Under the pieces are notes generated by a model, which made no database searches, was not told where the DNA came from, and saw only the letters and a list, made by a program, of their open reading frames with translations. A stretch of 64,000 bases of DNA from Halomonas sp. SpR8 (GTDB lineage: Bacteria > Pseudomonadota > Gammaproteobacteria > Pseudomonadales > Halomonadaceae). The position numbers and the translations under genes are program-made. Every line of letters begins with the position of its first letter. Positions within the stretch are counted from its first letter, which is position 1. The stretch spans positions 1 to 64,000 of the forward strand of contig NZ_JAUAMC010000001.1 in assembly GCF_031010195.1 (NCBI RefSeq). Reading direction: 5' to 3'. Below, piece by piece: positions 34,695 through 43,862 of this stretch.

Positions 34695-34819
34695 AGCCGA
34701 GTGGAGACGTTATCGGTCGCGGGTGATACCTTGGGCTAATGGTGTAGGTGATAGAGTATTACTACTATCTAGGGCATGCTTTCAAACGATTGTTTAATTT
34801 TTTGGCCCGAGGTCTTATT

Positions 34820-36607
34820 ATGAACTATTACGCCGCGCCGGTACGTGATTTTCGCTTTGTACTTGAAGAGCTGTTGGAGCATCGCTCGCTGCACCTGCCG
34901 GTCTTTGAAGAAGCCACGCCGGATTTGGTCGAGGCTGTACTGGAAGAGGCCGCAAAACTGGCCGGTGACGTTTGGGGGCCGCTCAACAAGATAGGGGACC
35001 AGCAGGGGGCCAAGCGTCACACCGATGGCAGCGTAACGACGCCGGATGGCTTCGCGGCAGCTTACCAGGCGTATGTCGAGGGCGGTTGGAACGGTATTGG
35101 TGTTTCCGAGGCGTTAGGCGGTCAAAACCTGCCAGAGGTTGTTGCCAGCGCGGTTCAAGAGATGCTTCACGGCGCCAATATGGCGTTGGGCCTGTGTCCG
35201 ATGCTGACGGCCGGGGCCATTGAGGCGTTGGCTCATCACGGCAGCGATACACTCAAAGCGACCTACTTGCCCAAACTGGTAGAAGGCACCTGGACGGGTA
35301 CCATGAACCTTACCGAATCCCAAGCGGGATCGGATCTCTCCCAAGTGCGCACCCGCGCCGTTCCAGAAAGCGATCATTATCGCATCAGCGGCCAGAAGAT
35401 CTATATCACCTGGGGTGAGCACGACGCCGCCGAAAACATTATCCATCTGGTACTGGCCCGCAAGCCAGACGCGCCGGAGGGTAACAAAGGCATTTCTCTG
35501 TTTCTGGTGCCCAAGTTTCTGGTTAATGACGACGGCTCTCTTGGCGAGCGCAACGATGTCACTTGTGCGTCTATTGAGCACAAGCTGGGTATTCACGGCT
35601 CGCCCACCTGCACTCTGAGCTTTGGTGAAAACGGCGGCGCGATTGGCTATTTGGTAGGCGAGGAAGGCCGTGGCCTGAACCATATGTTCACCATGATGAA
35701 CGAGGCGCGCCACAAGGTTGGTATTCAAGGCATTGGCGTGGCCGAGCGCGCCTGCCAGCACGCCTTTGCCTATGCCTTGGAGCGCACCCAAGGCCGCTCC
35801 CCCAAAGCGCGCGGTGGTGAGAATTGTACTATCAGCGACCATTTGGACGTGCGCCGCATGCTGCTCTCCATGCGTTCGCGTACCGATGCGCTGCGCGCCC
35901 TGGCGCTCTACTGTGCCGCCGAACTGGATACGGCCCGCCACGCCGAAAGTGGTGATGCCCGCCATGCCGCTCAGGCTCGCGCTGATATTTTGATTCCGGT
36001 GATCAAAAGCTTCTCCACCGATCAAGCGGTGGATATCGCCTCCATGGGCATTCAGGTTCATGGCGGCATGGGCTACGTGGAAGAGACCGGTGCCGCCCAG
36101 TTATTGCGTGATGCGCGTATTGCGCCGATTTACGAAGGCACCAACGGTATTCAGGCGCTGGATTTGGCAGGCCGCAAGCTTCAGCGTGACAGCGGTGAAG
36201 CGCTCTCCATGCTCTTAAAAGATGTGGCCGCGACGGTGGAGCAGCTTAACGCCGAGCCTACCTTGGCAGCATTGGGCAGCGGCTTGGCCGCAGGCCTAGA
36301 AGATCTAAAAGCCGCTCAGGCGATCGTGCTTGAACAAGGCAGTGATCCTGAAAACGGCGCAGATGCGGTGCAGGCCTACGCTACGCCGTTTCTCACCCTG
36401 GCGGGCCACGTGCTGTGTGCATGGCAAATGGGGCAGGCTGCCCTGAGCGCCCTGGCCGCGATTCAAAACGGTAGCGATGATCCTTTCTATACTGCCAAGT
36501 TACGCAGCGCCGAATTTGCGATTACCCAGTGGTTACCGGTCGGTCGCGCCCAACGGGCGGTGATTGAAGCGGGTATGCAGTGTTTAAGCGAATTTGAGGT
36601 TCACTAA
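34820..36607 (+). CDS. Acyl-CoA dehydrogenase, large (about 600 residue) type
   Basis: A 595-residue flavoprotein with the usual acyl-CoA dehydrogenase domains plus a C-terminal extension (residues about 460-595). Visible motifs: GTMNLTESQAGSDLSQVRT, KIYITWGEHD, FGENGGAIGYLVGEEGRGLNHMF and IMxxGG-like HGGMGYVEETGAAQLLRDARIAPIYEGTNGI (split here by domain). The catalytic Glu lies in the YEGTNG segment. The same architecture is shared by DmdC-type methylmercaptopropionyl-CoA dehydrogenases. GAGGTC precedes the ATG at 34820. It heads an acyl-CoA module ending with crotonase. Confidence 0.9.
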   Translation: MNYYAAPVRDFRFVLEELLEHRSLHLPVFEEATPDLVEAVLEEAAKLAGDVWGPLNKIGDQQGAKRHTDGSVTTPDGFAAAYQAYVEGGWNGIGVSEALGGQNLPEVVASAVQEMLHGANMALGLCPMLTAGAIEALAHHGSDTLKATYLPKLVEGTWTGTMNLTESQAGSDLSQVRTRAVPESDHYRISGQKIYITWGEHDAAENIIHLVLARKPDAPEGNKGISLFLVPKFLVNDDGSLGERNDVTCASIEHKLGIHGSPTCTLSFGENGGAIGYLVGEEGRGLNHMFTMMNEARHKVGIQGIGVAERACQHAFAYALERTQGRSPKARGGENCTISDHLDVRRMLLSMRSRTDALRALALYCAAELDTARHAESGDARHAAQARADILIPVIKSFSTDQAVDIASMGIQVHGGMGYVEETGAAQLLRDARIAPIYEGTNGIQALDLAGRKLQRDSGEALSMLLKDVAATVEQLNAEPTLAALGSGLAAGLEDLKAAQAIVLEQGSDPENGADAVQAYATPFLTLAGHVLCAWQMGQAALSALAAIQNGSDDPFYTAKLRSAEFAITQWLPVGRAQRAVIEAGMQCLSEFEVH

Positions 36608-36627
36608 CGCTAATGTTTCAGTCTGCG

Positions 36628-36659
36628 CCGCCGCCCTTCGAGGCGGCGGTGCTGTTTTT
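36628..36659 (+). terminator. Rho-independent terminator after the acyl-CoA dehydrogenase
   Basis: An 8-base all-G/C stem (CCGCCGCC / GGCGGCGG) with a six-base loop is followed by TGCTGTTTTT, 20 bases after the stop codon. It separates this gene from the acyl-CoA synthetase, so the module is not one simple operon. Confidence 0.75.
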
Positions 36660-36745
36660 AGGCAACCGAAACAGTCATTTAAAACGAACGCTTTTACTAA
36701 CACCGACTTCAACAACACGCTTAATAATAAGACCAGGAGCCGACT

Positions 36746-38374
36746 ATGACCGCTATTTTCGAGCAAGGCTTACCCAAAACCGTAGCCAATCATGTACCCC
36801 TTTCACCGCTGACCTTTATCGAACGCTCGGCGTCGATCTACCCTGACTATCCTGCGGTGGTACATGGCAGCACACGACGTACCTGGGGCGAGTCCTGGGC
36901 CCGTTGTCGCCAGCTTGCCTCTGCGCTCAAGCAGCGGGGCCTTCAGCCGGGCCAAACCGTAGCAGCGATGCTGCCTAATATCCCTGCGATGTTTGAAGCT
37001 CACTTCGGCGTGCCGTTGGCAGGCTGTGTGCTGAACACACTTAATATTCGTCTGGATGCCGAGGCAATCAGCTATATGCTGGAGCACGGCGAGGCCAAAG
37101 CCATTCTGGTCGATCCTGAGTTTGCCGAGGTCATCCAACAAGCGGTTGCCAAGCTTGAGCATAAGCCGCTGATCATCGATGTTGCCGACGTGGAGTTTCT
37201 CGGAGACACCCAGGGCATTGGTGAGATCGAGTACGAAGCACTTCTTGAAGAGGGTGACGCCGATTTCGCCTATCAGCTGCCCGCGGATGAGTGGAATGCG
37301 ATCTCGCTCAACTACACCTCCGGCACTACCGGCAAGCCCAAGGGCGTGGTTTATCACCACCGCGGTGCTTACCTTAACGCGGTGAGCAATATCATGGAGT
37401 GGGCGATGCCTCACCACCCGATCTACTTGTGGACGCTACCCATGTTCCACTGTAACGGCTGGTGTTTTCCGTGGACGATTGCCGCCAATGCCGGGGTGAA
37501 CGTCTGCCTGCGCCGGGTCGATCCCAAAAAGATCATGCAGTTGATTGCCGATGAAAAGGTCACCCACTTTAGCGGGGCACCGATTATTCTTAATGGCCTG
37601 GTGAATTTACCGGCTGAAGACAAATGCGAGTTTGACCACCCGGTGAAAGTTACCACCGCCGGTGCGGCACCTCCCGCGTCGGTAATTGCCGGGATAGAGA
37701 AACTGGGTATTGAAGTCACCCACGTATACGGCCTTACCGAAGTGTACGGCCCAGTAACGGTGTGTGCCTGGCGTGAGGCGTGGGACGAGCTGCCGCTTGA
37801 AGCACGGGCCAAGATCAAAGCCCGCCAGGGGGTGCGCTATCACATGCTCGAGGCGCTGTGTGTGGCCGACCCGCTGACCATGGAGCCAGTCGCCAAAGAC
37901 GGCCAAACCATCGGCGAGATTCTGATGCGTGGCAACAACGTCATGAAGGGCTATTTGAAGAATGCCGAAGCCACCGAGCAGGCGCTGGAGGGCGGCTGGT
38001 ATCACACCGGCGATTTGGCCGTGTGGCACCCTGACGGCTATATCGAGATTAAAGACCGCTCCAAGGATATCATTATTTCCGGCGGTGAGAATATCTCCAC
38101 CATTGAAGTGGAAGACGCTATTTACGGCCATCCTGCGGTCGAAGAGGCGGCAGTCGTGGCCAAGCCCGACGAGAAGTGGGGCGAGACGCCTTGTGCCTTT
38201 GTGAAGCTTAAAGTGGGTTACGGCGAAGTTACCGAAGCCGATATTATCGCCCACTGTCGCGAACATCTGGCGGGCTACAAAGTCCCCAAAACGGTCATTT
38301 TTAGCGAGCTGCCGAAAACCTCAACGGGCAAGATCCAAAAGTTCGTCCTGCGCGAAGAAGCTAAAAATCATTGA
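36746..38374 (+). CDS. Acyl-CoA synthetase (AMP-binding, DmdB-like length)
   Basis: A 542-residue adenylate-forming enzyme. The AMP-binding P-loop is YTSGTTGKPKGVVYHH; later motifs are HVYGLTEVYGP, WYHTGDLAVWHPDGYIEIKD and the C-terminal catalytic lysine region SELPKTSTGKIQKFVLR. WTLPMFHCNGWCFPW is typical of the medium-chain/DmdB-like clade. It activates a carboxylate to its CoA thioester, supplying the neighbouring dehydrogenase. AGGAG precedes the ATG. Chain-length preference cannot be read from sequence. Confidence 0.9.
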   Translation: MTAIFEQGLPKTVANHVPLSPLTFIERSASIYPDYPAVVHGSTRRTWGESWARCRQLASALKQRGLQPGQTVAAMLPNIPAMFEAHFGVPLAGCVLNTLNIRLDAEAISYMLEHGEAKAILVDPEFAEVIQQAVAKLEHKPLIIDVADVEFLGDTQGIGEIEYEALLEEGDADFAYQLPADEWNAISLNYTSGTTGKPKGVVYHHRGAYLNAVSNIMEWAMPHHPIYLWTLPMFHCNGWCFPWTIAANAGVNVCLRRVDPKKIMQLIADEKVTHFSGAPIILNGLVNLPAEDKCEFDHPVKVTTAGAAPPASVIAGIEKLGIEVTHVYGLTEVYGPVTVCAWREAWDELPLEARAKIKARQGVRYHMLEALCVADPLTMEPVAKDGQTIGEILMRGNNVMKGYLKNAEATEQALEGGWYHTGDLAVWHPDGYIEIKDRSKDIIISGGENISTIEVEDAIYGHPAVEEAAVVAKPDEKWGETPCAFVKLKVGYGEVTEADIIAHCREHLAGYKVPKTVIFSELPKTSTGKIQKFVLREEAKNH

Positions 38375-38397
38375 TAACGCATTTAAGGAGTGAGGGT

Positions 38398-39246
38398 ATG
38401 AGCGACAAAACGATTGGCGTAGTAGGGGCCGGCACAATGGGGCAGGGGATTGCCCAGGTAGTGGCGGCGAGTGGTTTCACCGTTAGGCTCTACGATGTAG
38501 CAGAGGAGCAGCTTAGTCGCGCTGAGAAAAATATCGATAAAGGCTTGAGTAAGCTGGTAGCGAAAGAAAAAATCAGCGAAGCGGATAGAAACGCTGCTTT
38601 AGCGCGCCTTTCGACGACCACGACGCTAGATACGTTGAGTGATTGTGCGGTAATTATTGAAGCTGCTCCGGAACAGCCTGAACTGAAAGAACAGCTGTTT
38701 CGCGATCTAAGCCGTTTAAGCAGCGAGACCATCTTGGCCTCCAATACATCGTCGCTGTCATTAACTCGCTTAGCGGCAGTTTGCGAGTGCCCAGAGCGCG
38801 TAGTGGGTATGCATTTTTTTAACCCGGTACCGGTGCTCAAGCTGGTGGAAGTAATTCGCGCGGAACAAACGTCAAATCAAACCGTTGAGCGTATTGAGCA
38901 GCTCGCTATCGCTTTAGGCAAAACCGCCGTGCCGGTGGGCGATGCGCCAGGTTTTGCAGTGAACCGTCTGCTGGTACCGATGATCAACGAAGCGGCGTTT
39001 ATCGTCCAAGAGGGCACTGCAGCGCCTGAATCAGTAGATGACGCCATGAAACTCGGCGCCGCCCACCCCATGGGGCCATTAGCGCTGGCAGATTTGATTG
39101 GCCTGGATGTCTGCCTGGCGATTATGGAGGTACTCCAGGAAGGCTTTGGCGACCCCAAATATCGCCCCTGCCCACTGCTTAAACGTATGGTCGCCGCGGG
39201 CTATTTAGGCCGTAAGAGCGGGCGCGGCTTTTATCACTACGACTAA
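38398..39246 (+). CDS. 3-hydroxyacyl-CoA dehydrogenase (Hbd/PaaH type)
   Basis: A 282-residue single-function enzyme. The NAD-binding GVVGAGTMGQGIAQVVAASG opens the protein, and FNPVPVLKLVEVI with PGFAVNRLLVPMINEA follow; the catalytic His lies in MHFFNPVP. The length matches 3-hydroxybutyryl-CoA dehydrogenases. The ATG at 38398 follows AAGGAG; the longer frame has none. It lies 23 bases after the acyl-CoA synthetase, so they are probably co-transcribed, and a strong hairpin separates it from the crotonase gene. Confidence 0.92.
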   Translation: MSDKTIGVVGAGTMGQGIAQVVAASGFTVRLYDVAEEQLSRAEKNIDKGLSKLVAKEKISEADRNAALARLSTTTTLDTLSDCAVIIEAAPEQPELKEQLFRDLSRLSSETILASNTSSLSLTRLAAVCECPERVVGMHFFNPVPVLKLVEVIRAEQTSNQTVERIEQLAIALGKTAVPVGDAPGFAVNRLLVPMINEAAFIVQEGTAAPESVDDAMKLGAAHPMGPLALADLIGLDVCLAIMEVLQEGFGDPKYRPCPLLKRMVAAGYLGRKSGRGFYHYD

Positions 39247-39286
39247 CCTGCGCTGAGTTGAAGGGCGCGGCATAAATAAGTCATTG

Positions 39287-39319
39287 CCACTCAACCAAGC
39301 GTTCGCTAGGGTTGAGTGG
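39287..39319 (+). terminator. Strong stem-loop between 3-hydroxyacyl-CoA dehydrogenase and crotonase
   Basis: A perfect 10-base stem CCACTCAACC / GGTTGAGTGG encloses a loop that itself holds an AGCG-TT-CGCT mini-stem. No T-run follows, so it is more likely an mRNA-stabilising or attenuating element than a full terminator. Confidence 0.5.
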
Positions 39320-39363
39320 TGTTCAATTCAATGTTCAATAACAAATCAAATAAGGAGCCCGCC

Positions 39364-40137
39364 ATGAGCGAAGCCGTCATCGAAAAGGTTGATAACGATG
39401 GGATGGTGCGTCTCACCATCAATCGTCCTAAAGCGCTGAATGCCCTGAACAGCGATGTATTAGCAGCGCTAGAAGCGCACTTAATAGAGCTTGAAGCTCA
39501 CCCGAATTTACGCGGCGTGTTGATTACCGGCGCTGGTGAAAAATCTTTTGTGGCGGGCGCTGATATCACCGAAATGCGTGACAAAACACCCGAGCAAGCG
39601 CGGGCTTTCGCCAGCCAAGCGCTGCGTACCATTAAACGCCTAGAGACATTGCCCGTGCCGGTGGTCGCGCTGGTGAACGGGTTTTGCCTTGGCGGCGGCT
39701 GCGAATTGGCGCTGGCCTGCGACTGGGCGGTAGCCAGCGACAACGCCGTGTTTGGCCAGCCGGAGGTACTGCTAGGGGTTATCCCTGGCTTTGGCGGAAC
39801 GCAGCGTTTGCCGCGCCGCGTTGGCCCAGCCATGGCGATTGATTTGGTCACCACCGGGCGCAAAATTGATGCCCAAGAAGCGCTGCGTATCGGCCTGGTG
39901 AATCGGGTGATGCCGCAAGCGGAGCTAGAGAGCTACGTTGAAGAGCTCACTAAACAGCTTAAAGGTAATGGCCCGCAGTCAGTGCGCAGTGCCAAGCAGG
40001 CGGTTCACGACGGGATGGACCAAGACCTTGATAGCGCACTGGCGCTGGAAACCAGCCTGTTCGCCTTCTGCTTTGCCGGCGACGAGCAAAAAGAGGGGAT
40101 GTCTGCATTTGTAGAAAAGAGGAAGCCGAACTTTTAA
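39364..40137 (+). CDS. Enoyl-CoA hydratase (crotonase family)
   Basis: A 257-residue crotonase. The oxyanion-hole segment SFVAGADITEM and the catalytic block are present; both glutamates of classical hydratases are kept (GGGCE and FGQPE, as in rat mitochondrial crotonase). It hydrates 2-enoyl-CoA to 3-hydroxyacyl-CoA, the step between the neighbouring dehydrogenases. AAGGAG precedes the ATG at 39364. An AcuH-like role on methylthioacryloyl-CoA is possible if the module handles DMSP-derived acids, which is inference. Confidence 0.92.
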   Translation: MSEAVIEKVDNDGMVRLTINRPKALNALNSDVLAALEAHLIELEAHPNLRGVLITGAGEKSFVAGADITEMRDKTPEQARAFASQALRTIKRLETLPVPVVALVNGFCLGGGCELALACDWAVASDNAVFGQPEVLLGVIPGFGGTQRLPRRVGPAMAIDLVTTGRKIDAQEALRIGLVNRVMPQAELESYVEELTKQLKGNGPQSVRSAKQAVHDGMDQDLDSALALETSLFAFCFAGDEQKEGMSAFVEKRKPNF

Positions 40138-40167
40138 CCCTTCGCTCATTCAAGATTTGCTGATTTA

Positions 40168-40196
40168 GGGGGTGGCGCTTGCGTCACCCCCGTTTT
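40168..40196 (+). terminator. Rho-independent terminator after crotonase
   Basis: An 11-base stem (GGGGGTGGCGC / GCGTCACCCCC, one G-U pair) with a two-base loop is followed by GTTTT, 30 bases after the crotonase stop. It closes the acyl-CoA module. Confidence 0.8.
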
Positions 40197-40237
40197 ATGC
40201 TCGAAAGCCGACCATCAACTTCATTGGAGTTGCCACT

Positions 40238-40855
40238 ATGCAATGGGCCGCGTTTATCCTCGCCGCGCTGGGTTTTGCCTATCTCCCTGGGCCTGCGATG
40301 CTATACACAGCAGCGCAAACCTTGGGTCGCGGCCGACGAGCAGGGTGGTTAGCGGTCATCGGTGTGCATATGGGTTGCTACGTCCACGTTATTGCCGCCG
40401 CACTTGGCCTGGCGCTGCTGTTTGCAGCGATCCCGCCTGCCTATATTGCCATGAAAATTATCGGCGGGCTTTACTTGCTGTGGATGGGACTGCGCCTGTG
40501 GCAGCAGGGCATTCGCGCCCATGGCGATGAGGTGCCGCTGGCCACCACTAAGCGCGTGCTGCGCGATAGTTGTCTAGTGGAAGTGCTCAACCCTAAAACA
40601 GCGCTCTTCTTTGTCGCCTTTCTGCCCCAGTTTGTGCAGCCCGAGAGCGCGATGCCAGTGGCATGGCAGCTGCTTTGGCTAGGTATCGCTACCAATGTGC
40701 TGTTTTCCTCTGCGGATGTCGTGGTGGTGCTACTGGCTAGCCCTCTACGGGCGTGGTTACAAAAATCCTCTGGCTCTTCCACACTTATTCAGCGTATCGG
40801 GGGCGGTGTGTTGATGGGGCTGGGGGGCAACACCTTGGCTCAGGCGGCGCGTTAA
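40238..40855 (+). CDS. LysE/RhtB-family amino-acid exporter
   Basis: A 205-residue membrane protein with about six hydrophobic segments. The family motif PGPAMLYTAAQTLGRGRRAG near residue 18 and VEVLNPKTALFFVAFLPQFV near residue 115 are clear. Such proteins export amino acids or related small compounds. GGAG precedes the ATG at 40238. The substrate is not evident. Confidence 0.88.
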   Translation: MQWAAFILAALGFAYLPGPAMLYTAAQTLGRGRRAGWLAVIGVHMGCYVHVIAAALGLALLFAAIPPAYIAMKIIGGLYLLWMGLRLWQQGIRAHGDEVPLATTKRVLRDSCLVEVLNPKTALFFVAFLPQFVQPESAMPVAWQLLWLGIATNVLFSSADVVVVLLASPLRAWLQKSSGSSTLIQRIGGGVLMGLGGNTLAQAAR

Positions 40856-40903
40856 TCATTTTGCCTACCTAGGTAGTTCAATTCTCGACTTAAGGAGCGT
40901 TGC

Positions 40904-41605
40904 ATGTTTGATCTGTATATTGCCAACAAGAATTACTCGTCTTGGTCGCTGCGCCCTTGGGTGCTAATGAAAGCGCTGGAAATTCCCTTTAGTGAACACC
41001 TAATGCCCTTTGAAGGGGGCACTGGGGCAAGCTACGACACCTTTATTCGCTTTTCTCCCTCTGGCTTAGTGCCTTGTCTGGTAGATGTGCAAGATGATGA
41101 CGAGCTGGCGGTATGGGACTCCCTGGCGATTGTCGAGTATCTGGCCGAGCAACACACCAACGTTTGGCCAAGTGGCAAGACCGCCCGCGCCTGGGCACGC
41201 TCAGCTACTGCCGAGATGCACAGCGGCTTTGGTACGCTGCGCGACGAGTGTCCGATGAATTGCGGTATGCGGGTGGCATTGAACAGCTTATCGACCAAAC
41301 TTAAAACGGATGTGGCGCGCTTGGATGCACTTTGGCAGCAGGGGCTGGAGCGCTTTGGTGGGCCGTTTTTAGCAGGCAGCCACTTTACGGCTGTCGATGC
41401 ATTTTATGCCCCTGTGGCGTTTCGTGCGCAGACATTCAGCTTACCGCTCAGCGAGGCTTCCCAAGCGTATGTTGAACACTTATTAGCGCTGCCTGCCATG
41501 CAAACGTGGTATCAAGCTGCGCTTGAGGAGCCATGGCGCGAGTCCATGCATGAGACCGATACGCTGAAAAATGGCAACGCAACAGCTGATTACCGTAAGC
41601 CTTAA
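40904..41605 (+). CDS. Glutathione S-transferase family protein
   Basis: A 233-residue cytosolic GST. The thioredoxin-like N-terminal domain contains YIANKNYSSWSLRPWVLMKA, with the Ser/Tyr catalytic region at NYSSWS, and WDSLAIVEYLAEQH marks the glutathione-binding end. An all-helical C-terminal domain follows from residue about 90. The arrangement resembles YfcF/zeta-like proteins. TTAAGGAGCG precedes the ATG. It lies 48 bases after LysE and could share its transcript. Confidence 0.85.
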   Translation: MFDLYIANKNYSSWSLRPWVLMKALEIPFSEHLMPFEGGTGASYDTFIRFSPSGLVPCLVDVQDDDELAVWDSLAIVEYLAEQHTNVWPSGKTARAWARSATAEMHSGFGTLRDECPMNCGMRVALNSLSTKLKTDVARLDALWQQGLERFGGPFLAGSHFTAVDAFYAPVAFRAQTFSLPLSEASQAYVEHLLALPAMQTWYQAALEEPWRESMHETDTLKNGNATADYRKP

Positions 41606-41674
41606 GCTACGTGGCAATTCTCCAGGAACACCCAGCATCGGGTACACTGACGCAAATTTCGTTTGGAAACGTCC

Positions 41675-42214
41675 ATGGCTCTTAGCGCAACGCCCTACAA
41701 AGTTGATATTAATCTTACCGATCTGGATCGCGGGGTGTATGAAACGCTGCGTTTTACCGTGGCTCGCCACCCCTCAGAAACCGAAGAGCGCATGACCGCA
41801 CGCTTGCTCGCCTATGTGCTGTGGTACAGCGAGACCCTCGCCTTTGGGCGTGGGCTCTCTGATGTGGATGAGCCAGCGTTATGGGAGAAAAGCTTAGATG
41901 GGCGCTTGCTGCACTGGATCGAAGTGGGTCTGCCAGATGCGGAGCGTATCACCTGGTGCTCGCGCCGAGCGGAGCGAGTATCGCTGCTTGCTTATGGTCG
42001 GGTAGATCTGTGGGAGAGTAAAGTACTGCCCAGTGTGGCATCTCTGAAAAATGTCCATGTGGCGGGGCTGCCCCAAGAGGCGCTCGCGACCATTGCCAAA
42101 GACCTCCCCAGGGCTATTAATTGGGCGGTTATGATTAGCGAAGGCTCGCTGTTTATAACCGATGAAAACGGCCAGCATGAAATTACTCCGCAGTGGCTGC
42201 TACGCGACCGCTAG
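41675..42214 (+). CDS. yaeQ: YaeQ family protein
   Basis: A 179-residue homologue of E. coli YaeQ (181 residues), with an N-terminus MALSATPYKVDINLTDLDRG very like the E. coli start and the conserved ARHPSETEERMTARLLAY and WIEVGLPDAERI. YaeQ has a PD-(D/E)xK nuclease-like fold of unknown cellular role. The start at 41675 is fixed by the E. coli alignment and GGAAAC just upstream; the open frame begins four codons earlier. Confidence 0.9.
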   Translation: MALSATPYKVDINLTDLDRGVYETLRFTVARHPSETEERMTARLLAYVLWYSETLAFGRGLSDVDEPALWEKSLDGRLLHWIEVGLPDAERITWCSRRAERVSLLAYGRVDLWESKVLPSVASLKNVHVAGLPQEALATIAKDLPRAINWAVMISEGSLFITDENGQHEITPQWLLRDR

Positions 42215-42412
42215 GAAATACCAGATTTGCGTTTATTGTATAAGCTATAAATCTTAGCTGTGTCGCTAAGTGATCAGCAGACAAAGGGTTGGTCCACGGG
42301 TCATCCCTTATTTTTTTAAAAGTATGCTTGCTATCTTTTTGCACAATTACATACAATCAACAATGTTTGTTGATGGCAGCCCACTCTTCCCCCTCACCTC
42401 AAGGAACGAGCA

Positions 42413-43402
42413 ATGAAAGGAAAGTCCCCTATACAGTGGCAACTGCTTCCGCTGGTAGCCGCCATCACCCTGTTGCCAGAGTTTGCGCAGGCAGCCGATG
42501 GCGTACTCTCGATTAAGCACGAAAATGATAGTATTGCCAGCAGTGATGATGGTCATTTTACCAGCGGTTTTGAGCTAAATTGGGCGTTTAAGCCCGAGAC
42601 TCAGAGTTGGACACAGCGCTTAGCCACTGCATTACCCGATAGTATAATCGGTAGTGCTGACACGGCTGCCTATCGGCTGGTGCATCAGATCTATACGCCC
42701 GATGACATTGAGCAGCGTGGGCTGGTTGAAGATGATCGCCCCTATGCTGGGACCGTTTACGGCGGTATTTCGCTGTATGAAGATGTGCCCATGGGTCGTT
42801 GGCAGCAGGCGACCGATCTGCACTTGGATATTGGTTTAGTAGGGCCGTCGTCCCTTGCCGATAGTATTCAACGTGAAGTGCATCGTGTCACTGACAGCGA
42901 ACGCCCTAACGGTTGGAATAATCAACTGGGTGATGAAGCCATTGTGAACGTCGCTATGCGGCGTCAGTGGTGGCACAGCTCTCCGTTTATCGGTAAGCAA
43001 CTTGCCCATGGCCCTAGTATCAGCGCTGCGTTAGGGAATCTTTACACCTATGCCAGCGCTGGCTACAGCGTGCGATGGGGTGACGAGGCATCGGGCATTC
43101 CTAGGCTGACGCCTAATGCTGGTAGTCGCCATCATATGACCGGCAATGACGGCTGGCAGTGGTACCTGTTTGCCAGTGTCGATGGCTACTATATGGCGCA
43201 AAACCTAACGCTTGATGGCAATACATTCAGAAATAGCCACTCGGTTGACCGTAAAGAGTGGGTGGGAGATGTATCCGCTGGCTTGGCGCTGGCGTGGGAA
43301 GATTGGCAGGTCACTTACGCCGCTGTTCAACGTTCGCGTGAATTTGATGGCCAGGAAAAGCAGGATAAATTTGGCGCCCTGACGCTATCTAAGCGTTTCT
43401 AA
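42413..43402 (+). CDS. lpxR: Outer-membrane lipid A deacylase LpxR family protein
   Basis: A 329-residue outer-membrane beta-barrel with a signal peptide ending at EFAQAADG. The LpxR/DUF2219 hallmarks are clear: ENDSIASSDDGHFTSGFEL (Asn and Asp of the calcium/active site), HQIYTPDDIEQRGLVEDD and RPYAGTVYGGISLYED. The protein ends in phenylalanine (LSKRF), as expected for a BAM substrate. LpxR removes the 3'-acyloxyacyl group from lipid A in a calcium-dependent way. Family membership is firm; true lipid A activity is inferred. Confidence 0.85.
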   Translation: MKGKSPIQWQLLPLVAAITLLPEFAQAADGVLSIKHENDSIASSDDGHFTSGFELNWAFKPETQSWTQRLATALPDSIIGSADTAAYRLVHQIYTPDDIEQRGLVEDDRPYAGTVYGGISLYEDVPMGRWQQATDLHLDIGLVGPSSLADSIQREVHRVTDSERPNGWNNQLGDEAIVNVAMRRQWWHSSPFIGKQLAHGPSISAALGNLYTYASAGYSVRWGDEASGIPRLTPNAGSRHHMTGNDGWQWYLFASVDGYYMAQNLTLDGNTFRNSHSVDRKEWVGDVSAGLALAWEDWQVTYAAVQRSREFDGQEKQDKFGALTLSKRF

Positions 43403-43508
43403 ACGACAAAGATCTGTTGCAGCAATCCTTCCTAGCGCTAATTTTTATTAATTTTTGTGGCTGGCGGTGTTACTCTCAGCCGCTTTCCGCGCATATTAAG
43501 GGCAATCT

Positions 43509-43826
43509 GTGAATATCAAAGCTGATCTTTCCATTCTCGATATCATCGGCCATCTAGTTCTTTGGGTGGTGCTGAGTATTATCACATTTGGTATAGCGTT
43601 ATTTTTCTTCCCCTACTCGTTTGCGCGGTTCGTCATTAATCGCACGTCGTTAGTAGATGCCAGCACTGGCGTCGAGCGAAAAATGATCTGCGATATCAAT
43701 CTATTTAGCAACGTCGGCCACATCATCCTATGGATGCTGATTTCACTGGTCACCTTTGGTTTAGGATATGTTTTCTACTTCTATCGGGTTTGGAATTACG
43801 CTTTGAATAACTCGCGCTTTGAATAG
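43509..43826 (+). CDS. Small membrane protein with internal duplication (hypothetical)
   Basis: A 105-residue protein with a GTG start behind AAGGG. It consists of two similar halves, each with GH-hydrophobic stretch-TFG: GHLVLWVVLSIITFGIALFF and GHIILWMLISLVTFGLGYVF, each followed by a Tyr/Arg/Asn-rich segment ending in an Asn. It probably has two membrane segments. No function is known to me. A terminator follows 37 bases later. Confidence 0.75.
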   Translation: MNIKADLSILDIIGHLVLWVVLSIITFGIALFFFPYSFARFVINRTSLVDASTGVERKMICDINLFSNVGHIILWMLISLVTFGLGYVFYFYRVWNYALNNSRFE

Positions 43827-43862
43827 CGGTTAAAGAGAGCAAATTTACCTTAGCATCCATTA

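Noticed and set aside
35114-36061. Long minus-strand frame (315 codons) inside the acyl-CoA dehydrogenase
   Set aside because: It is exactly antisense to a clear acyl-CoA dehydrogenase, has no ribosome site and no recognisable domain; open antisense frames are common at this GC content.
36803-38266. Minus-strand frames of 204 and 219 codons within the acyl-CoA synthetase
   Set aside because: They are antisense shadows of the AMP-binding enzyme with no motif of their own.
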